Below are positions 8,241 through 17,757 of a DNA stretch of 64,000 nt, piece by piece. This DNA is from UBA4363 sp002393965. Its GTDB lineage: Bacteria; Bacteroidota; Bacteroidia; Bacteroidales; Paludibacteraceae. The notes under the pieces were generated by a model. The model was not told the origin of the DNA. It saw only the letters and a program-made list of their open reading frames with translations, and made no database searches. Numbering within the stretch: the stretch's first letter is position 1; each line of letters opens with the position of its first letter. Location of the stretch: positions 67,560 to 131,559 of the forward strand of contig CAMNLA010000052.1 of NCBI GenBank assembly GCA_946542925.1, given 5' to 3'. The position numbers were made by a program, and so were the translations under genes.

Positions 8241-8328
8241 GACAACCGATTTTAGAACGTCCTGTATCTGTCTGTTACTGAAGACTCATCGTACTCTGCC
8301 ATGACAGACAACGCAACAAGACCAAATG

Positions 8329-8336
8329 CAAAGATA
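8329..8336 (-). promoter_or_regulatory. -7 box of the cstA promoter
   Basis: The minus strand reads TATCTTTG, the commonest form of the Bacteroidetes -7 element, 88 bases before the cstA start codon. Confidence 0.6.
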
Positions 8337-8863
8337 GAAAAAAACAATACGCAGTGACTCTCCGTAAAAAGAAATACCACTCCACCATCCGTTCTACGGT
8401 TAGTAGACTCTTTGCTATGGAGAAATAGGTGGCATACACTTTTTACCCGATGCTTTTAACGGATTTTTAATACTCTCTATCAATGAATGCCTTTATTGGC
8501 AATAGAGTTACGCAATTTCTCTTGACATTCCTTTGGTTATTAGATATGTTTGCCATTGGGGAACTATATTTATTTTTCCGCGTAAAAAGGATGTTTATGG
8601 ACCGTTTTTCTAACTTATAACAGAATATTGACACGAATAACGATGAATGTAAGACCCATTTGGGGGTTGTTTAATATTATCCCTCTACCAACACTTTAAT
8701 AACAACGAACAGACATACAAACTATTAGATAGATTATTTATATTATTCAAGTGCACTAAATCATCTTATCATCTATGAATTGCTGCTGTCATAAACATGA
8801 TATACAGACTCCATTAAAATTCCGTTCCCATACACAACCTGTCAAACCAATCAACAATACGGA

Positions 8864-8893
8864 TTGTGTTTTCTATAAAAAATTGTATCTTTG
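8864..8893 (+). promoter_or_regulatory. Promoter of the bamD-rpoZ-coaBC genes
   Basis: TTG (8864-8866), 19 bases, then TATCTTTG (8886-8893), 30 bases before the bamD start codon. Confidence 0.7.
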
Positions 8894-8923
8894 CAAGCAA
8901 TTTTCCATTATTTGGAGTATTAG

Positions 8924-9739
8924 ATGACAAAGCGAATACTTGTACTTGTTTTTGGAATGGCTGTCGTATGGATGGTGTCGTGCACCAGCAACTATACGAA
9001 ATTGACGAAGAGTACGGATAAGGAACTGAAGTACAAAGCCGCCAAGGAGTACTTCGCTAAACGTCATTACATGAAGGCCTATACACTCTTGGAGGACGTG
9101 GCTGCATATTATAAGGGCACACCGGAAAGCGACGAGGTCCTGTTTCTGTTAGCCGAGTCTTACTACCGCAACAAGGATTATGCAATGGCCCATAGTTACT
9201 ACAAGACCTATACTCGTACGTTCCCGAGAGAGAATCATGCAGAGGAATGCCGGTTCATGATGGGAAAGGCTCTGTATGACCAGACACCGGACTATCGGCT
9301 GGATCAGACCAACACAAGGGAGGCAATCTCCGCCTTGGAAGATTACGTACAATTATACCCTGACGGTAAACACCTCGACGAGGCAAACCGACTGATCGGT
9401 GACATGAGAGACCGTCTGGCACACAAGGCATATAGCAACGCAAAACTATACTATAATCTGGGCAATTACTTAGGAAACAACTACGTCTCTGCCGTTGTAA
9501 CGGCAGAGAATGCACTGAAAGACTTTCCCGAATCACAATACAGGGAAGATCTCTCTTTCCTCATCCTGCAGTCGAAATACCAGGAAGCAAAGAAAAGTAT
9601 TGAGGCAAAACGCACTCAGCGATATATCGATACGGTGGACGAATACGTGAACTTTAAAAGCCAGTTCCCGAACGGAAAACATATCCGCGAGGCCGAAAAG
9701 ATATACGAGGATGCCAAAGGATATGCCAAGGTAGATTGA
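8924..9739 (+). CDS. bamD: Outer membrane protein assembly lipoprotein BamD
   Basis: Part of the BAM complex that inserts beta-barrel proteins into the outer membrane. The 271 residues begin with a lipoprotein signal ending in WMVSC (Cys20), followed by a TPR array. The typical BamD feature of repeated A-x-x-x-Y / tyrosine-rich helices is seen around YYKGTPESDEVLFLLAESYY and again near ALEDYVQLYPDGKHLDEA. Length and architecture match the YfiO/BamD family. It starts the conserved block bamD-rpoZ-coaBC-porD-recN and has its own promoter. Confidence 0.92.
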   Translation: MTKRILVLVFGMAVVWMVSCTSNYTKLTKSTDKELKYKAAKEYFAKRHYMKAYTLLEDVAAYYKGTPESDEVLFLLAESYYRNKDYAMAHSYYKTYTRTFPRENHAEECRFMMGKALYDQTPDYRLDQTNTREAISALEDYVQLYPDGKHLDEANRLIGDMRDRLAHKAYSNAKLYYNLGNYLGNNYVSAVVTAENALKDFPESQYREDLSFLILQSKYQEAKKSIEAKRTQRYIDTVDEYVNFKSQFPNGKHIREAEKIYEDAKGYAKVD

Positions 9740-9768
9740 GAATAAAAACAATATAACGTTATATAAAA

Positions 9769-10107
9769 ATGGATTTCAAGAAAACCAATGCCCCTTCCAC
9801 TACTATCACTCGCGACGTCAACTCCATGCTGAAAGACGGTATGAACGTCTATGAGATGGTGAACATCCTCGGTAAGCGTGCCAATCAGATCTGCATTGAA
9901 ATGAAAGAAGAACTGCAGAAAAAATTGCAGGAGTTCGCCTCGTATAACGACAATCTGGAAGAGGTATTCGAAAACCGTGAGCAAATCGAAATTTCCCGCT
10001 ATTACGAGAAACTCCCTAAACCAACACTGATTGCGACACAGGAGTTCGTCAACGGGAAATTGTATTTCCGGAACACGACCATCTCCGACAAGGAGAAACT
10101 TGCGTAA
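9769..10107 (+). CDS. rpoZ: RNA polymerase omega subunit, Bacteroidetes Rpb6-type
   Basis: A 112-residue protein with the N-terminal MDFKKTNAPSTTITRDV and the omega/Rpb6-like region NVYEMVNILGKRANQI. It would fold around the beta-prime C-terminus and help assemble RNA polymerase. It lies 29 bases after bamD and 46 bases before coaBC, the usual place for rpoZ in Bacteroidales. The C-terminal half is the phylum-specific extension rather than the short E. coli form, so the assignment rests on context as well as sequence. Confidence 0.85.
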   Translation: MDFKKTNAPSTTITRDVNSMLKDGMNVYEMVNILGKRANQICIEMKEELQKKLQEFASYNDNLEEVFENREQIEISRYYEKLPKPTLIATQEFVNGKLYFRNTTISDKEKLA

Positions 10108-10153
10108 TAAAAAAAACGCTCAAGATCATCCCCATTTGTTCACACATCCCATC

Positions 10154-11368
10154 ATGCTCGAAGGTAAACATATATTGCTCGGCGTGACGGGCAGCATTGC
10201 TGCCTACAAGACAGCAACGCTGATCCGACTCCTTGTCAAGGCAGGAGCCGAAGTGAAAGTGGTGATGACTCCGTTGGCGAAGGAATTCATCACTCCGCTA
10301 ACGCTGGCAACTCTGTCCAAGAACCCTATTCTCGTCGACTTTTTCGATCCGACTAACGGAGCATGGAACAGCCATGTGTCATTGGGCTCTTGGGCGGATA
10401 TGTATCTGATAGCTCCGGCTTCGGCAAACACCATAGCCAAGATGGCAAACGGTGTGGCGGATAACCTCCTGCTTACTTCCTACCTCTCTGCAAAGTGTCC
10501 AGTATGTATTGCTCCGGCTATGGATTTGGATATGTATGCTCATCCGGCAACACAACGCAATCTGAAGCAACTGAAAGCAGACGGGGTGAGCATCGTGGAA
10601 CCTGATGACGGTGAACTGGCTTCCGGTCTGATTGGGAAAGGAAGAATGGCAGAACCAGAAAAAATCACCGAAACACTACAACTACTGCTCGACGAAGGTC
10701 TGAACAACGACCTGAAAGGAAAGACGGTTCTCGTTACCGCCGGACCGACCATAGAGCGTCTCGACCCCGTACGCTACATCAGCAATTTCTCGACTGGAAA
10801 GATGGGGTTTGCCATTGCCGACGAATGTGCCATGAGAGGTGCATACGTCATCCTAATCTGCGGTCCGGTACATGGTATGCAGACCAAACATACAACACAG
10901 ATTAAACGCATCGACGTTGAATCCGCAGAAGATATGTATGAATCAGCCATGGAGGCTTTCTCAAAAGCTGACATTGCGATACTGTCCGCGGCGGTGGCAG
11001 ATTACACTCCGGAAAACATTGCGAACCAAAAAATCAAGAAAGGTCCGAACGATGGACCTTTAGTGCTGCGCTTGAAGGAAACAAAGGACATCGCTGAAGC
11101 TTTGGGTAAGAAAAAACGAGACGGACAACGTCTGGTGGGTTTCGCTTTGGAAACACACGACGAGACAAAACACGCCATCGAAAAGATGAAGCGCAAGAAC
11201 TTTGATTTCATCGTGCTGAATTCACTGAACGACGATCAGGCTGGATTTGGATACGACACGAACAAAGTTACCATCCTCTTCCCCAACGGCAAGAAAAAAG
11301 AATACGGTCTGAAATCAAAATGCGAAGTTGCTAAGGATATTTTGGACGAACTGACGTCATTGGATTAA
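10154..11368 (+). CDS. coaBC: Bifunctional phosphopantothenoylcysteine decarboxylase / phosphopantothenate-cysteine ligase
   Basis: Carries out two successive steps of coenzyme A synthesis in the cytoplasm. The CoaC flavoprotein part (about residues 1-180) shows GVTGSIAAYK, the active-site His in NSHVSLG (His74) and PASANTIAKMANG with CIAPAMD. The CoaB part begins near residue 190 with VLVTAGPTIERLDPVRYI, SNFSTGKMG and AAVADYTPE. At 404 residues the length is normal. The ATG at 10154 is chosen because LEGKHILLGVTG begins the family alignment; a longer reading overlaps rpoZ. Confidence 0.96.
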   Translation: MLEGKHILLGVTGSIAAYKTATLIRLLVKAGAEVKVVMTPLAKEFITPLTLATLSKNPILVDFFDPTNGAWNSHVSLGSWADMYLIAPASANTIAKMANGVADNLLLTSYLSAKCPVCIAPAMDLDMYAHPATQRNLKQLKADGVSIVEPDDGELASGLIGKGRMAEPEKITETLQLLLDEGLNNDLKGKTVLVTAGPTIERLDPVRYISNFSTGKMGFAIADECAMRGAYVILICGPVHGMQTKHTTQIKRIDVESAEDMYESAMEAFSKADIAILSAAVADYTPENIANQKIKKGPNDGPLVLRLKETKDIAEALGKKKRDGQRLVGFALETHDETKHAIEKMKRKNFDFIVLNSLNDDQAGFGYDTNKVTILFPNGKKKEYGLKSKCEVAKDILDELTSLD

Positions 11369-11531
11369 CTTCACATCATCTGATCCTCTACAAAAACAGC
11401 AGGAGAATCATCTTCTTCGTCTCTATCCAACATCTCCTCTTGTTTTTCTTTTCCAATCCTGCTTTTCACGAAAAGTAGAATAATTCCACCTGAAAGTCAC
11501 ACAAAGGGATAGTCTCGAATGACGATTGGGA

Positions 11532-11562
11532 TTTGAACGATTAACGAAAAAACATATCTTTG
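11532..11562 (+). promoter_or_regulatory. Promoter before the PorD-like gene
   Basis: TTTG (11532-11535), 19 bases, then TATCTTTG (11555-11562), an exact two-part match. Transcription would begin at about 11569. A second -7 match, TAACTTTG, sits at 11617-11624. Confidence 0.7.
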
Positions 11563-11626
11563 CATACGGATGAAACGAATTGGACACATATTTAATTCTG
11601 AAAACCGTATCGGGTGTAACTTTGTT

Positions 11627-12625
11627 ATGAAAAGCTCATCTGCACCGTCCGGAAGAACACATCGTTTCCCTACACAATACCATACCTGCGGAGACCTCCT
11701 GAGACGACATCTCATTTCCACTCTTACCACATTTTTCCTGCTGGCTTTCCTTTTCATACTTCCAGCAACGAATACTGCGGCACAGGAACTGAAATGTGAG
11801 GTAGCCGTCAACGCAGACAAAGTACCTGGCAGCAATAAACAGGTGTTCACAACCATGCAGAAAGCCATATCGGAATTTGTCAATCACACCCGATGGTCGG
11901 ACATGCATTATCAGAGTAGCGAGAAAATCGAGTGTAACATGCTCATCACAATCGATGAGATGTCCGACGAGAAGACCTTCAAAGCTAATTTACAGATACA
12001 GGCTAGAAGGCCTGTTTATAACTCATCGTATTATAGTTCACTACTGAATTTCAAGGACCCGAACTTCAACTTTGAGTACATCGAACATCAAACCATCGAT
12101 TACATCGAAGGACAGACCAATGACGAACTAGTATCTCTACTCGCCTACTATTGCTACATGATTATCGGCATGGATTGCGATTCTTATTCGGACGTGGGAG
12201 GTACTCCATCGTTCCGCAAGATGGAAACCGTCGTCAATCTGGAACAGTCGAAGGGACTGGTGGGCTGGAAGGCTTTTGATGACTTGCGCAACCGTTACGC
12301 ATACAGCAATAACCTCAACGATGAAAACCTAAAGAACTTCCGCCATGCCTCCTACCTGTATCACCGATTGGGATTGGACCAAATGGCCAGTAGCACAGAT
12401 AAAGGATGTGCAAAAGTTCTGGAAGCGCTGCGTGAAATCAAAAAATCTTACGACATCAAGTCATCATGCGTCGCCATCACATCATTCATGGAAACCAAGC
12501 GTGACGAACTGATCAACATCTTCTCTCACGCCACTGATAATCAGAAAAAAGAGGCTTACGACCTGTTGGTCAGTATCGAACCGTCTCAATCCGACAAGTA
12601 TGAAACCATACTAAAGAAGAACTGA
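11627..12625 (+). CDS. porD: DUF4835 family protein, PorD-like type IX secretion component
   Basis: An exported protein of about 332 residues. A hydrophobic segment (LISTLTTFFLLAFLFILPA) ends at AAQE, a likely signal peptidase site, preceded by a long basic n-region. The mature part starts ELKCEVAVNADKVPGSNKQVF and continues with FEYIEHQTIDYI and LLAYYCYMIIGMDCDSYS, which I recognise as the DUF4835 family, found between coaBC and recN in Bacteroidetes and named PorD in work on the type IX secretion system. The exact function is not clear from sequence. The start could also be ATG 11570, but that codon lies only 8 bases after the -7 box. Confidence 0.75.
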   Translation: MKSSSAPSGRTHRFPTQYHTCGDLLRRHLISTLTTFFLLAFLFILPATNTAAQELKCEVAVNADKVPGSNKQVFTTMQKAISEFVNHTRWSDMHYQSSEKIECNMLITIDEMSDEKTFKANLQIQARRPVYNSSYYSSLLNFKDPNFNFEYIEHQTIDYIEGQTNDELVSLLAYYCYMIIGMDCDSYSDVGGTPSFRKMETVVNLEQSKGLVGWKAFDDLRNRYAYSNNLNDENLKNFRHASYLYHRLGLDQMASSTDKGCAKVLEALREIKKSYDIKSSCVAITSFMETKRDELINIFSHATDNQKKEAYDLLVSIEPSQSDKYETILKKN

Positions 12626-12673
12626 TGAGACCTCGCACAGGATTGACAATAAGAAAAGAAAACAAAACACTCC

Positions 12674-14323
12674 ATGCTCACCTCTCTGGAAATTAAGGAC
12701 TTCGTCATCATCTCTCACCTGACCATTGACTTCGGGAGCGGACTTTCCGTCATTACAGGTGAGACTGGGGCAGGAAAATCCATCATCATGGGTGCCCTGG
12801 GACTGGTGCTGGGTGATCGTGCCGATACTCACCAAATACGTGAAGGTGCTGCTAAATGTAGCATTGAAGCAACCTTTAACCTTGATGGATTACATGAGGA
12901 GGATTTCTTTGAAACAAATAGACTGGATTTCGACCCTAAATCATGTATCCTCCGAAGAGAAATCAATGTCGCAGGCAAGTCGCGTGCCTTCATCAACGAT
13001 ACACCTGTCTCACTGACACAACTCCGTACTCTTGGCGAACATTTGCTAAACATACACTCGCAACATGCCAATCTCCTGCTCAAGGATGGACTCTTCCAGC
13101 TATCAGTCCTGGACTGCGTAGCTAACAACCAAAAAGAACGGGAACAATACCGAAAAGAATGGAAACATTACACTGCCCTGCTAAAAGAACTGAAACAAAT
13201 GCAGGAGCAGATGGAGCAGGACAAGAATGACCGCGAATACATTGAATACCAGTGTCAACAATTGGAACAAGCTCGTCTGAAAGCCGACGAAGACAAACTG
13301 TTGGAGGAAGAGCTGGAGAAACTGACACACCGGGAAGATATCCTCAATATCCTGCAGAAAACAAACCAGATACTAAACAACGAACAGACGGGGGCAACAG
13401 TTCTGCTCAAGGAAGCCGCTTCAACACTCGAGAAACTGAAAGGCCTCTCTCCTATTTGCGAAGAACTGGCAGAACGACTCCGAAGCACTTTCATCGAAAC
13501 AGATGACATCGCCGACAGCATTGAAAATGAACTCAATACCGCAGAGTTGGACCCACAACGCTTGCAGGAGGTACAAGAACGGTTGGACCTGATTTATACA
13601 CTCGAGAGAAAACACCATGTGGATTCGGTAAATGACCTTATCAACCTGCAGGAGAAAATGCAACTGCGTTTGCAGAATCTCACGAATTCCGACGAACGTA
13701 TCGAATCACTTACCAGAGAAGTACAGGAAGCCGAGAAACAAACAAGAAATACGGCAGCTCTCGTGAGCCGCACACGCAGAAACACAGCAACGAAGGTGGA
13801 ACAAAAACTGATTGACACACTGCGAAATCTTGGCATGCCACACGTGCAAATGAAAATCGAGATCACACAGACGCCCAATCTCACCGCCTACGGTACCGAA
13901 CAGGTAGATTACCTGTTCTCTGCCAATCAGAAGACACAACCCGCGCCAGTCTCTCAAATTGCTTCTGGAGGCGAAATATCACGTGTCATGCTCGCACTGA
14001 AAGCCCTCATCTCCGAAAACAGTCTCCTACCCACCATTGTCCTTGACGAAATCGACACGGGAGTTTCTGGAGAAGTGGCAGACAGAATGGGCGATATCAT
14101 GCAACAAATGGCGCAGTCGATGCAGGTAATCACTATTACCCACCTACCTCAAATTGCCGCCAAAGGAAATGCTCACTACCGTGTATTCAAAAAACAATCC
14201 GAGACATCAATCCAGCAACTGACACAGGAGGAACGTATCCGGGAGATTGCTCAAATGCTCTCCGGAGCCTCCGTTACTGATGCCGCCATTACTAACGCAC
14301 GGGAACTCTTACACCTTTCATAA
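12674..14323 (+). CDS. recN: DNA repair protein RecN
   Basis: An SMC-like ATPase that works in double-strand break repair. The 549 residues hold the Walker A motif GETGAGKS at 29-36, a long coiled coil rich in Glu, Lys and Gln from about residue 150 to 380, then the ABC signature ASGGEISRVMLALK and Walker B at IVLDEIDTGVSG. The length is normal for RecN. It follows the PorD-like gene by 48 bases. The Ala-Ser-Gly-Gly-Glu signature and the Glu after Asp in Walker B are intact, so it should be active. Confidence 0.97.
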   Translation: MLTSLEIKDFVIISHLTIDFGSGLSVITGETGAGKSIIMGALGLVLGDRADTHQIREGAAKCSIEATFNLDGLHEEDFFETNRLDFDPKSCILRREINVAGKSRAFINDTPVSLTQLRTLGEHLLNIHSQHANLLLKDGLFQLSVLDCVANNQKEREQYRKEWKHYTALLKELKQMQEQMEQDKNDREYIEYQCQQLEQARLKADEDKLLEEELEKLTHREDILNILQKTNQILNNEQTGATVLLKEAASTLEKLKGLSPICEELAERLRSTFIETDDIADSIENELNTAELDPQRLQEVQERLDLIYTLERKHHVDSVNDLINLQEKMQLRLQNLTNSDERIESLTREVQEAEKQTRNTAALVSRTRRNTATKVEQKLIDTLRNLGMPHVQMKIEITQTPNLTAYGTEQVDYLFSANQKTQPAPVSQIASGGEISRVMLALKALISENSLLPTIVLDEIDTGVSGEVADRMGDIMQQMAQSMQVITITHLPQIAAKGNAHYRVFKKQSETSIQQLTQEERIREIAQMLSGASVTDAAITNARELLHLS

Positions 14324-14387
14324 AAACAAAAACAGCAGAAATAATATAGATTCCTCTATCTGGAACAATAATCACCCAACCATCAAA

Positions 14388-15449
14388 ATGAAAAAGACAT
14401 TTTTATTGCTGCTCTCCTTCGGAATGCTGGCTGTCGGAACGGCTCAGGAAAAGGTATCCCTGTCATCCGTGACAGACGGTAACAAATACGTACCATACGA
14501 ACAGCGAACCGGTAACGAATCAATCGTGTATTTCACTCGCAACCTTTCGGCTGAAGGACTCATCAAAGCCTACGAGCAAGTAAATGGTAATATCAGTGGA
14601 AAAGTCGGAGTAAAACTGCATACAGGAGAACTTGACGGTCCGAATATCATTCCGAGTGATTGGGTCAAGGAACTGATTAAGAAGGATCTGCCGAAAGCAA
14701 ATATCATCGAAACAAACACCTACTATACAGGCAATCGATACACCACCGAACAGCACCGCAAAACACTGGAGGTGAACGGATGGACATTCTGTCCCGTTGA
14801 CATTCTGGACGAACAGGATACCATCTCACTGCCCGTAACAGGAGGAAACTGGTTCAAGCGTATGTCGGTAGGATCACACCTGGTCAATTATGATGCAATG
14901 GTCGTTCTGACACACTTCAAGGGACATTCTCAAGGCGGATTCGGAGGGTCAAATAAGAATATCGGTATCGGATGCGCCGATGGACGAATAGGCAAGGCAT
15001 GGATTCATACCCGTCCAGGCAACGGACAATGGAGCATCCGTAAAGAGGAATTCATGGAACGAATAACAGAATCAACCAAAGCAACGATCGACCACTTTGG
15101 CCAAAACGTCTGTTATGTCAACGTCATGCGTAACATGTCCGTCTCTTGCGATTGTGAAGGAACTAAGGCCGCCCCTGTCGTAACACCCAACGTTGGTATT
15201 CTTTCTTCTACAGACATTCTGGCCGTTGATCAGGCATGCATCGACCTCATCTATGCCATGACAGAAGCCGAACATCACGACATTGTGGAACGTATCGAAA
15301 CAAGACACGGACTACGTCAACTCTCATACATGAAGGAACAGGGAATGGGAAATGATCGCTATATCTTGATCGACTTGGACAATGACGGAAAAAGGATCAC
15401 TCCAGCCGAAGCCGTGAGAGGCTTGAAACCGTTCGTTTCGAAAAAATAA
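14388..15449 (+). CDS. Secreted DUF362 domain protein
   Basis: A 353-residue protein with a signal peptide (MKKTFLLLLSFGMLAVGTAQ) and a DUF362 domain, shown by VGVKLHTGELDGPNIIPSDW, LTHFKGHSQGGFGGSNKNIG and the cysteine pair in MSVSCDCEGTK. Related DUF362 proteins often carry ferredoxin-type clusters; here no CxxCxxC ferredoxin domain is present. The start at 14388 is chosen for the signal peptide. The TonB-dependent receptor begins 9 bases after the stop, so the two are probably one transcription unit and may share a ligand. The biochemical role is unknown. Confidence 0.85.
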   Translation: MKKTFLLLLSFGMLAVGTAQEKVSLSSVTDGNKYVPYEQRTGNESIVYFTRNLSAEGLIKAYEQVNGNISGKVGVKLHTGELDGPNIIPSDWVKELIKKDLPKANIIETNTYYTGNRYTTEQHRKTLEVNGWTFCPVDILDEQDTISLPVTGGNWFKRMSVGSHLVNYDAMVVLTHFKGHSQGGFGGSNKNIGIGCADGRIGKAWIHTRPGNGQWSIRKEEFMERITESTKATIDHFGQNVCYVNVMRNMSVSCDCEGTKAAPVVTPNVGILSSTDILAVDQACIDLIYAMTEAEHHDIVERIETRHGLRQLSYMKEQGMGNDRYILIDLDNDGKRITPAEAVRGLKPFVSKK

Positions 15450-15458
15450 CTTCTGAAA

Positions 15459-17591
15459 ATGAATATATTGATTCGATTCAAACAGAGGTGGTTTGTCCTG
15501 TTTCTTACACTGATTGGCGCCTTTTCTGCTATTGCACAACAACGTACCATCAAGGGCAATGTAAAAGATGATATAGGAGAGCCAGCCATCGGTGCATCAG
15601 TCCGTGTGCCTGGCACAACAATCGGTACGATGACCGATTTCGATGGCAATTATACTCTTCTGGTTCCAGAGGATGCCAAGGAACTCATGTTCTCTTACAT
15701 CGGACTTGAATCCAAGACACTACCTATCTCTGATAGTTGTATCAATATAGCTTTTGATAAACCACATGATATTGTTTGCTCGATTCCAGGCTATCGTTAT
15801 CAACCACTCCCTGAGGTTGTTGTCACAGGAACACGGAATAGCACCGATATTCGGCATCTGCCCATGACAATCAGCGTTGTGAACCGATCCGTCCTGACTG
15901 GACAACACAGGACCAACCTTCTTCCGACGGTTATGCAACGAGTACCTGGACTATTCGTTACGTCACGTTCAATGACAGGTTACGGAGTCTCAAACGGTGC
16001 TGCTGGCGGCATCAGCCTGCGTGGCATCACCGGGGAATCAGGACAAATGATGGTACTCATTGACGGACAACCACAATACAACGGCATCTACGGACATCCC
16101 ATCTCAGATAGTTATCAGACCATGATGGCTGACCGTGTTGAGGTCTTGCGAGGACCGGCATCAGTATTGTACGGAAGCAATGCCATGGGCGGTGTCGTGA
16201 ACATCGTAACACGTTCGGCTGACAATCCCGGCACACAGACCGATATCCAACTCGGAGGCGGTAGCTACGGTACCTTCGAAGCCGAGGCTTCGACACAGAC
16301 ACGTACCAGACGATTCTCCAGCAACGCAGCTGTACAATACAACCGAAGCGATAATCACAGACCTCACATGGGATTTGAACAATACGGAGGTCTCCTCCAA
16401 CTGGGATACAAAATCCGCCCACATTGGAAGACAAGTGCTATGGCTGATATCACCCACTTCATCGCCTCAAACCCAGGTCCGACAAACGCACCTCTCTACG
16501 ATGCAGACCAATGGATTACGCGGGGGATGGTATCCGCCGCATTGGAAAACAACTACTATCACACAAACGGAGCATTGCGAGTCTATTCAAATTTCGGACA
16601 ACACAAGATTGATGACGGAACGACAGATTTCAGCCGACCGACCCAACGTTATTTCCGTTCGAAGGACGCTCTGACTGGCATCTCTCTGTACCAAAGCCTG
16701 CGTCTGTTCTATAATACACGGATTGCAGGAGGTTTTGATTGGCAAAATATTTATGGGAACGCATGGTACACCTCAAAACAAACAGGAGAGAAATTAAATA
16801 CTACGAATAAACAGAGCGGACGCTCATATCGCAATGAGATAGCTGGCTATATCGACCTCAGACAGAATCTGGTGCAGTGGCTCACCATCGATGCCGGCAT
16901 CCGTATGGATCACCATAGCGTGAGCGGAACTGAATGGATACCACAGGTAGGACTCGCCTTGCGTCCGACACATAGAAGTTCATTGAAAGCTATGGCAACA
17001 AAGGGATTCCGTAATCCTACCATGCGCGAACTCTATCTCTATCCGCCCTCAAACGAGAATCTGAAACCAGAACGCATCTGGAGTTATGAACTCGCTTGGC
17101 AACACCAACCTATACGAAGACTGAACTATGGAGCAAACCTGTTCTACATCAATGGCGATAATATGATCCAAACTGTCAACCGCAAGAATATCAATACAGG
17201 CAGAATAGAGAACTGCGGAATGGAGTTAGAAGCAACCTATCGTTTGGGAGAACACTGGAGTTTTACCACCAACCATGCTTTGCTGCATATGGAAAAACCC
17301 GTAACCGCAGCACCAGAATACCTTGGCCATCTCATTGTGGACTATCACAACCGTCATTGGACCATAAATGCTGCTCTGCAATGTGTAAACGGATTGTACA
17401 CATCGGTCGACAACAACAACGAGCATCAAGAAGACTTCTACCTGCTCAATCTGGGGGCTACCTATACCGTAAATCGATTCTTATCTATCTGGACCAGGGG
17501 TGACAACCTGTTGGCTCAGAGGTATGAAATCATACAAGGCTATCCAATGCCAAAAGCAACCTTTATGGGCGGTGTAAACATCCGTTTTTAA
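15459..17591 (+). CDS. TonB-dependent outer membrane receptor
   Basis: A 710-residue outer-membrane receptor that would import a ligand using TonB energy. The signal peptide ends at AIAQQ. A carboxypeptidase-regulatory-like domain follows (GNVKDDIGEPAIGASVRVPG), as in many Bacteroidetes receptors, then the plug begins at PEVVVTGTRNSTDIRHLPM with RGITGESGQMMVLIDGQPQY and VEVLRGPASVLYGSNAMGG. The beta-barrel ends VNIRF with the usual terminal Phe. It is not a SusC, because no SusD partner is next to it and the length is short. BtuB/CirA-type vitamin or siderophore uptake is possible; the substrate is unknown. No riboswitch was found upstream. Confidence 0.92.
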   Translation: MNILIRFKQRWFVLFLTLIGAFSAIAQQRTIKGNVKDDIGEPAIGASVRVPGTTIGTMTDFDGNYTLLVPEDAKELMFSYIGLESKTLPISDSCINIAFDKPHDIVCSIPGYRYQPLPEVVVTGTRNSTDIRHLPMTISVVNRSVLTGQHRTNLLPTVMQRVPGLFVTSRSMTGYGVSNGAAGGISLRGITGESGQMMVLIDGQPQYNGIYGHPISDSYQTMMADRVEVLRGPASVLYGSNAMGGVVNIVTRSADNPGTQTDIQLGGGSYGTFEAEASTQTRTRRFSSNAAVQYNRSDNHRPHMGFEQYGGLLQLGYKIRPHWKTSAMADITHFIASNPGPTNAPLYDADQWITRGMVSAALENNYYHTNGALRVYSNFGQHKIDDGTTDFSRPTQRYFRSKDALTGISLYQSLRLFYNTRIAGGFDWQNIYGNAWYTSKQTGEKLNTTNKQSGRSYRNEIAGYIDLRQNLVQWLTIDAGIRMDHHSVSGTEWIPQVGLALRPTHRSSLKAMATKGFRNPTMRELYLYPPSNENLKPERIWSYELAWQHQPIRRLNYGANLFYINGDNMIQTVNRKNINTGRIENCGMELEATYRLGEHWSFTTNHALLHMEKPVTAAPEYLGHLIVDYHNRHWTINAALQCVNGLYTSVDNNNEHQEDFYLLNLGATYTVNRFLSIWTRGDNLLAQRYEIIQGYPMPKATFMGGVNIRF

Positions 17592-17634
17592 AAGAAAAGA
17601 ACGTTATAGACACAAAAGACATGGATTTTAATGA

Positions 17635-17642
17635 TATATTTG
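17635..17642 (+). promoter_or_regulatory. -7 box before the OmpH-like gene
   Basis: TATATTTG matches TANNTTTG, 115 bases before the next start codon. The leader contains a 19-codon open frame (17665-17724) with no recognisable role. Confidence 0.45.
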
Positions 17643-17757
17643 CATCATAGACGATTTTTGCCAAATGAACAAAAAGACAAATAGAATCTCCATTATGGCA
17701 TTATGTATGTCTGTTGATAATTAAATACATATTATTCCTAAAAAATAATTCAAAAAC

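Larger units (their letters stand above)
8241..8923. other. Long intergenic region between divergent cstA and bamD
   Basis: 683 AT-rich bases with no credible gene. They hold the cstA promoter at the left and the bamD promoter at the right. In the middle, TTG (8522-8524), 20 bases, then TATGTTTG (8545-8552) looks like a plus-strand promoter, but only an 8-codon frame (8590-8616) follows it. It may drive a small RNA or be chance. Confidence 0.5.
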
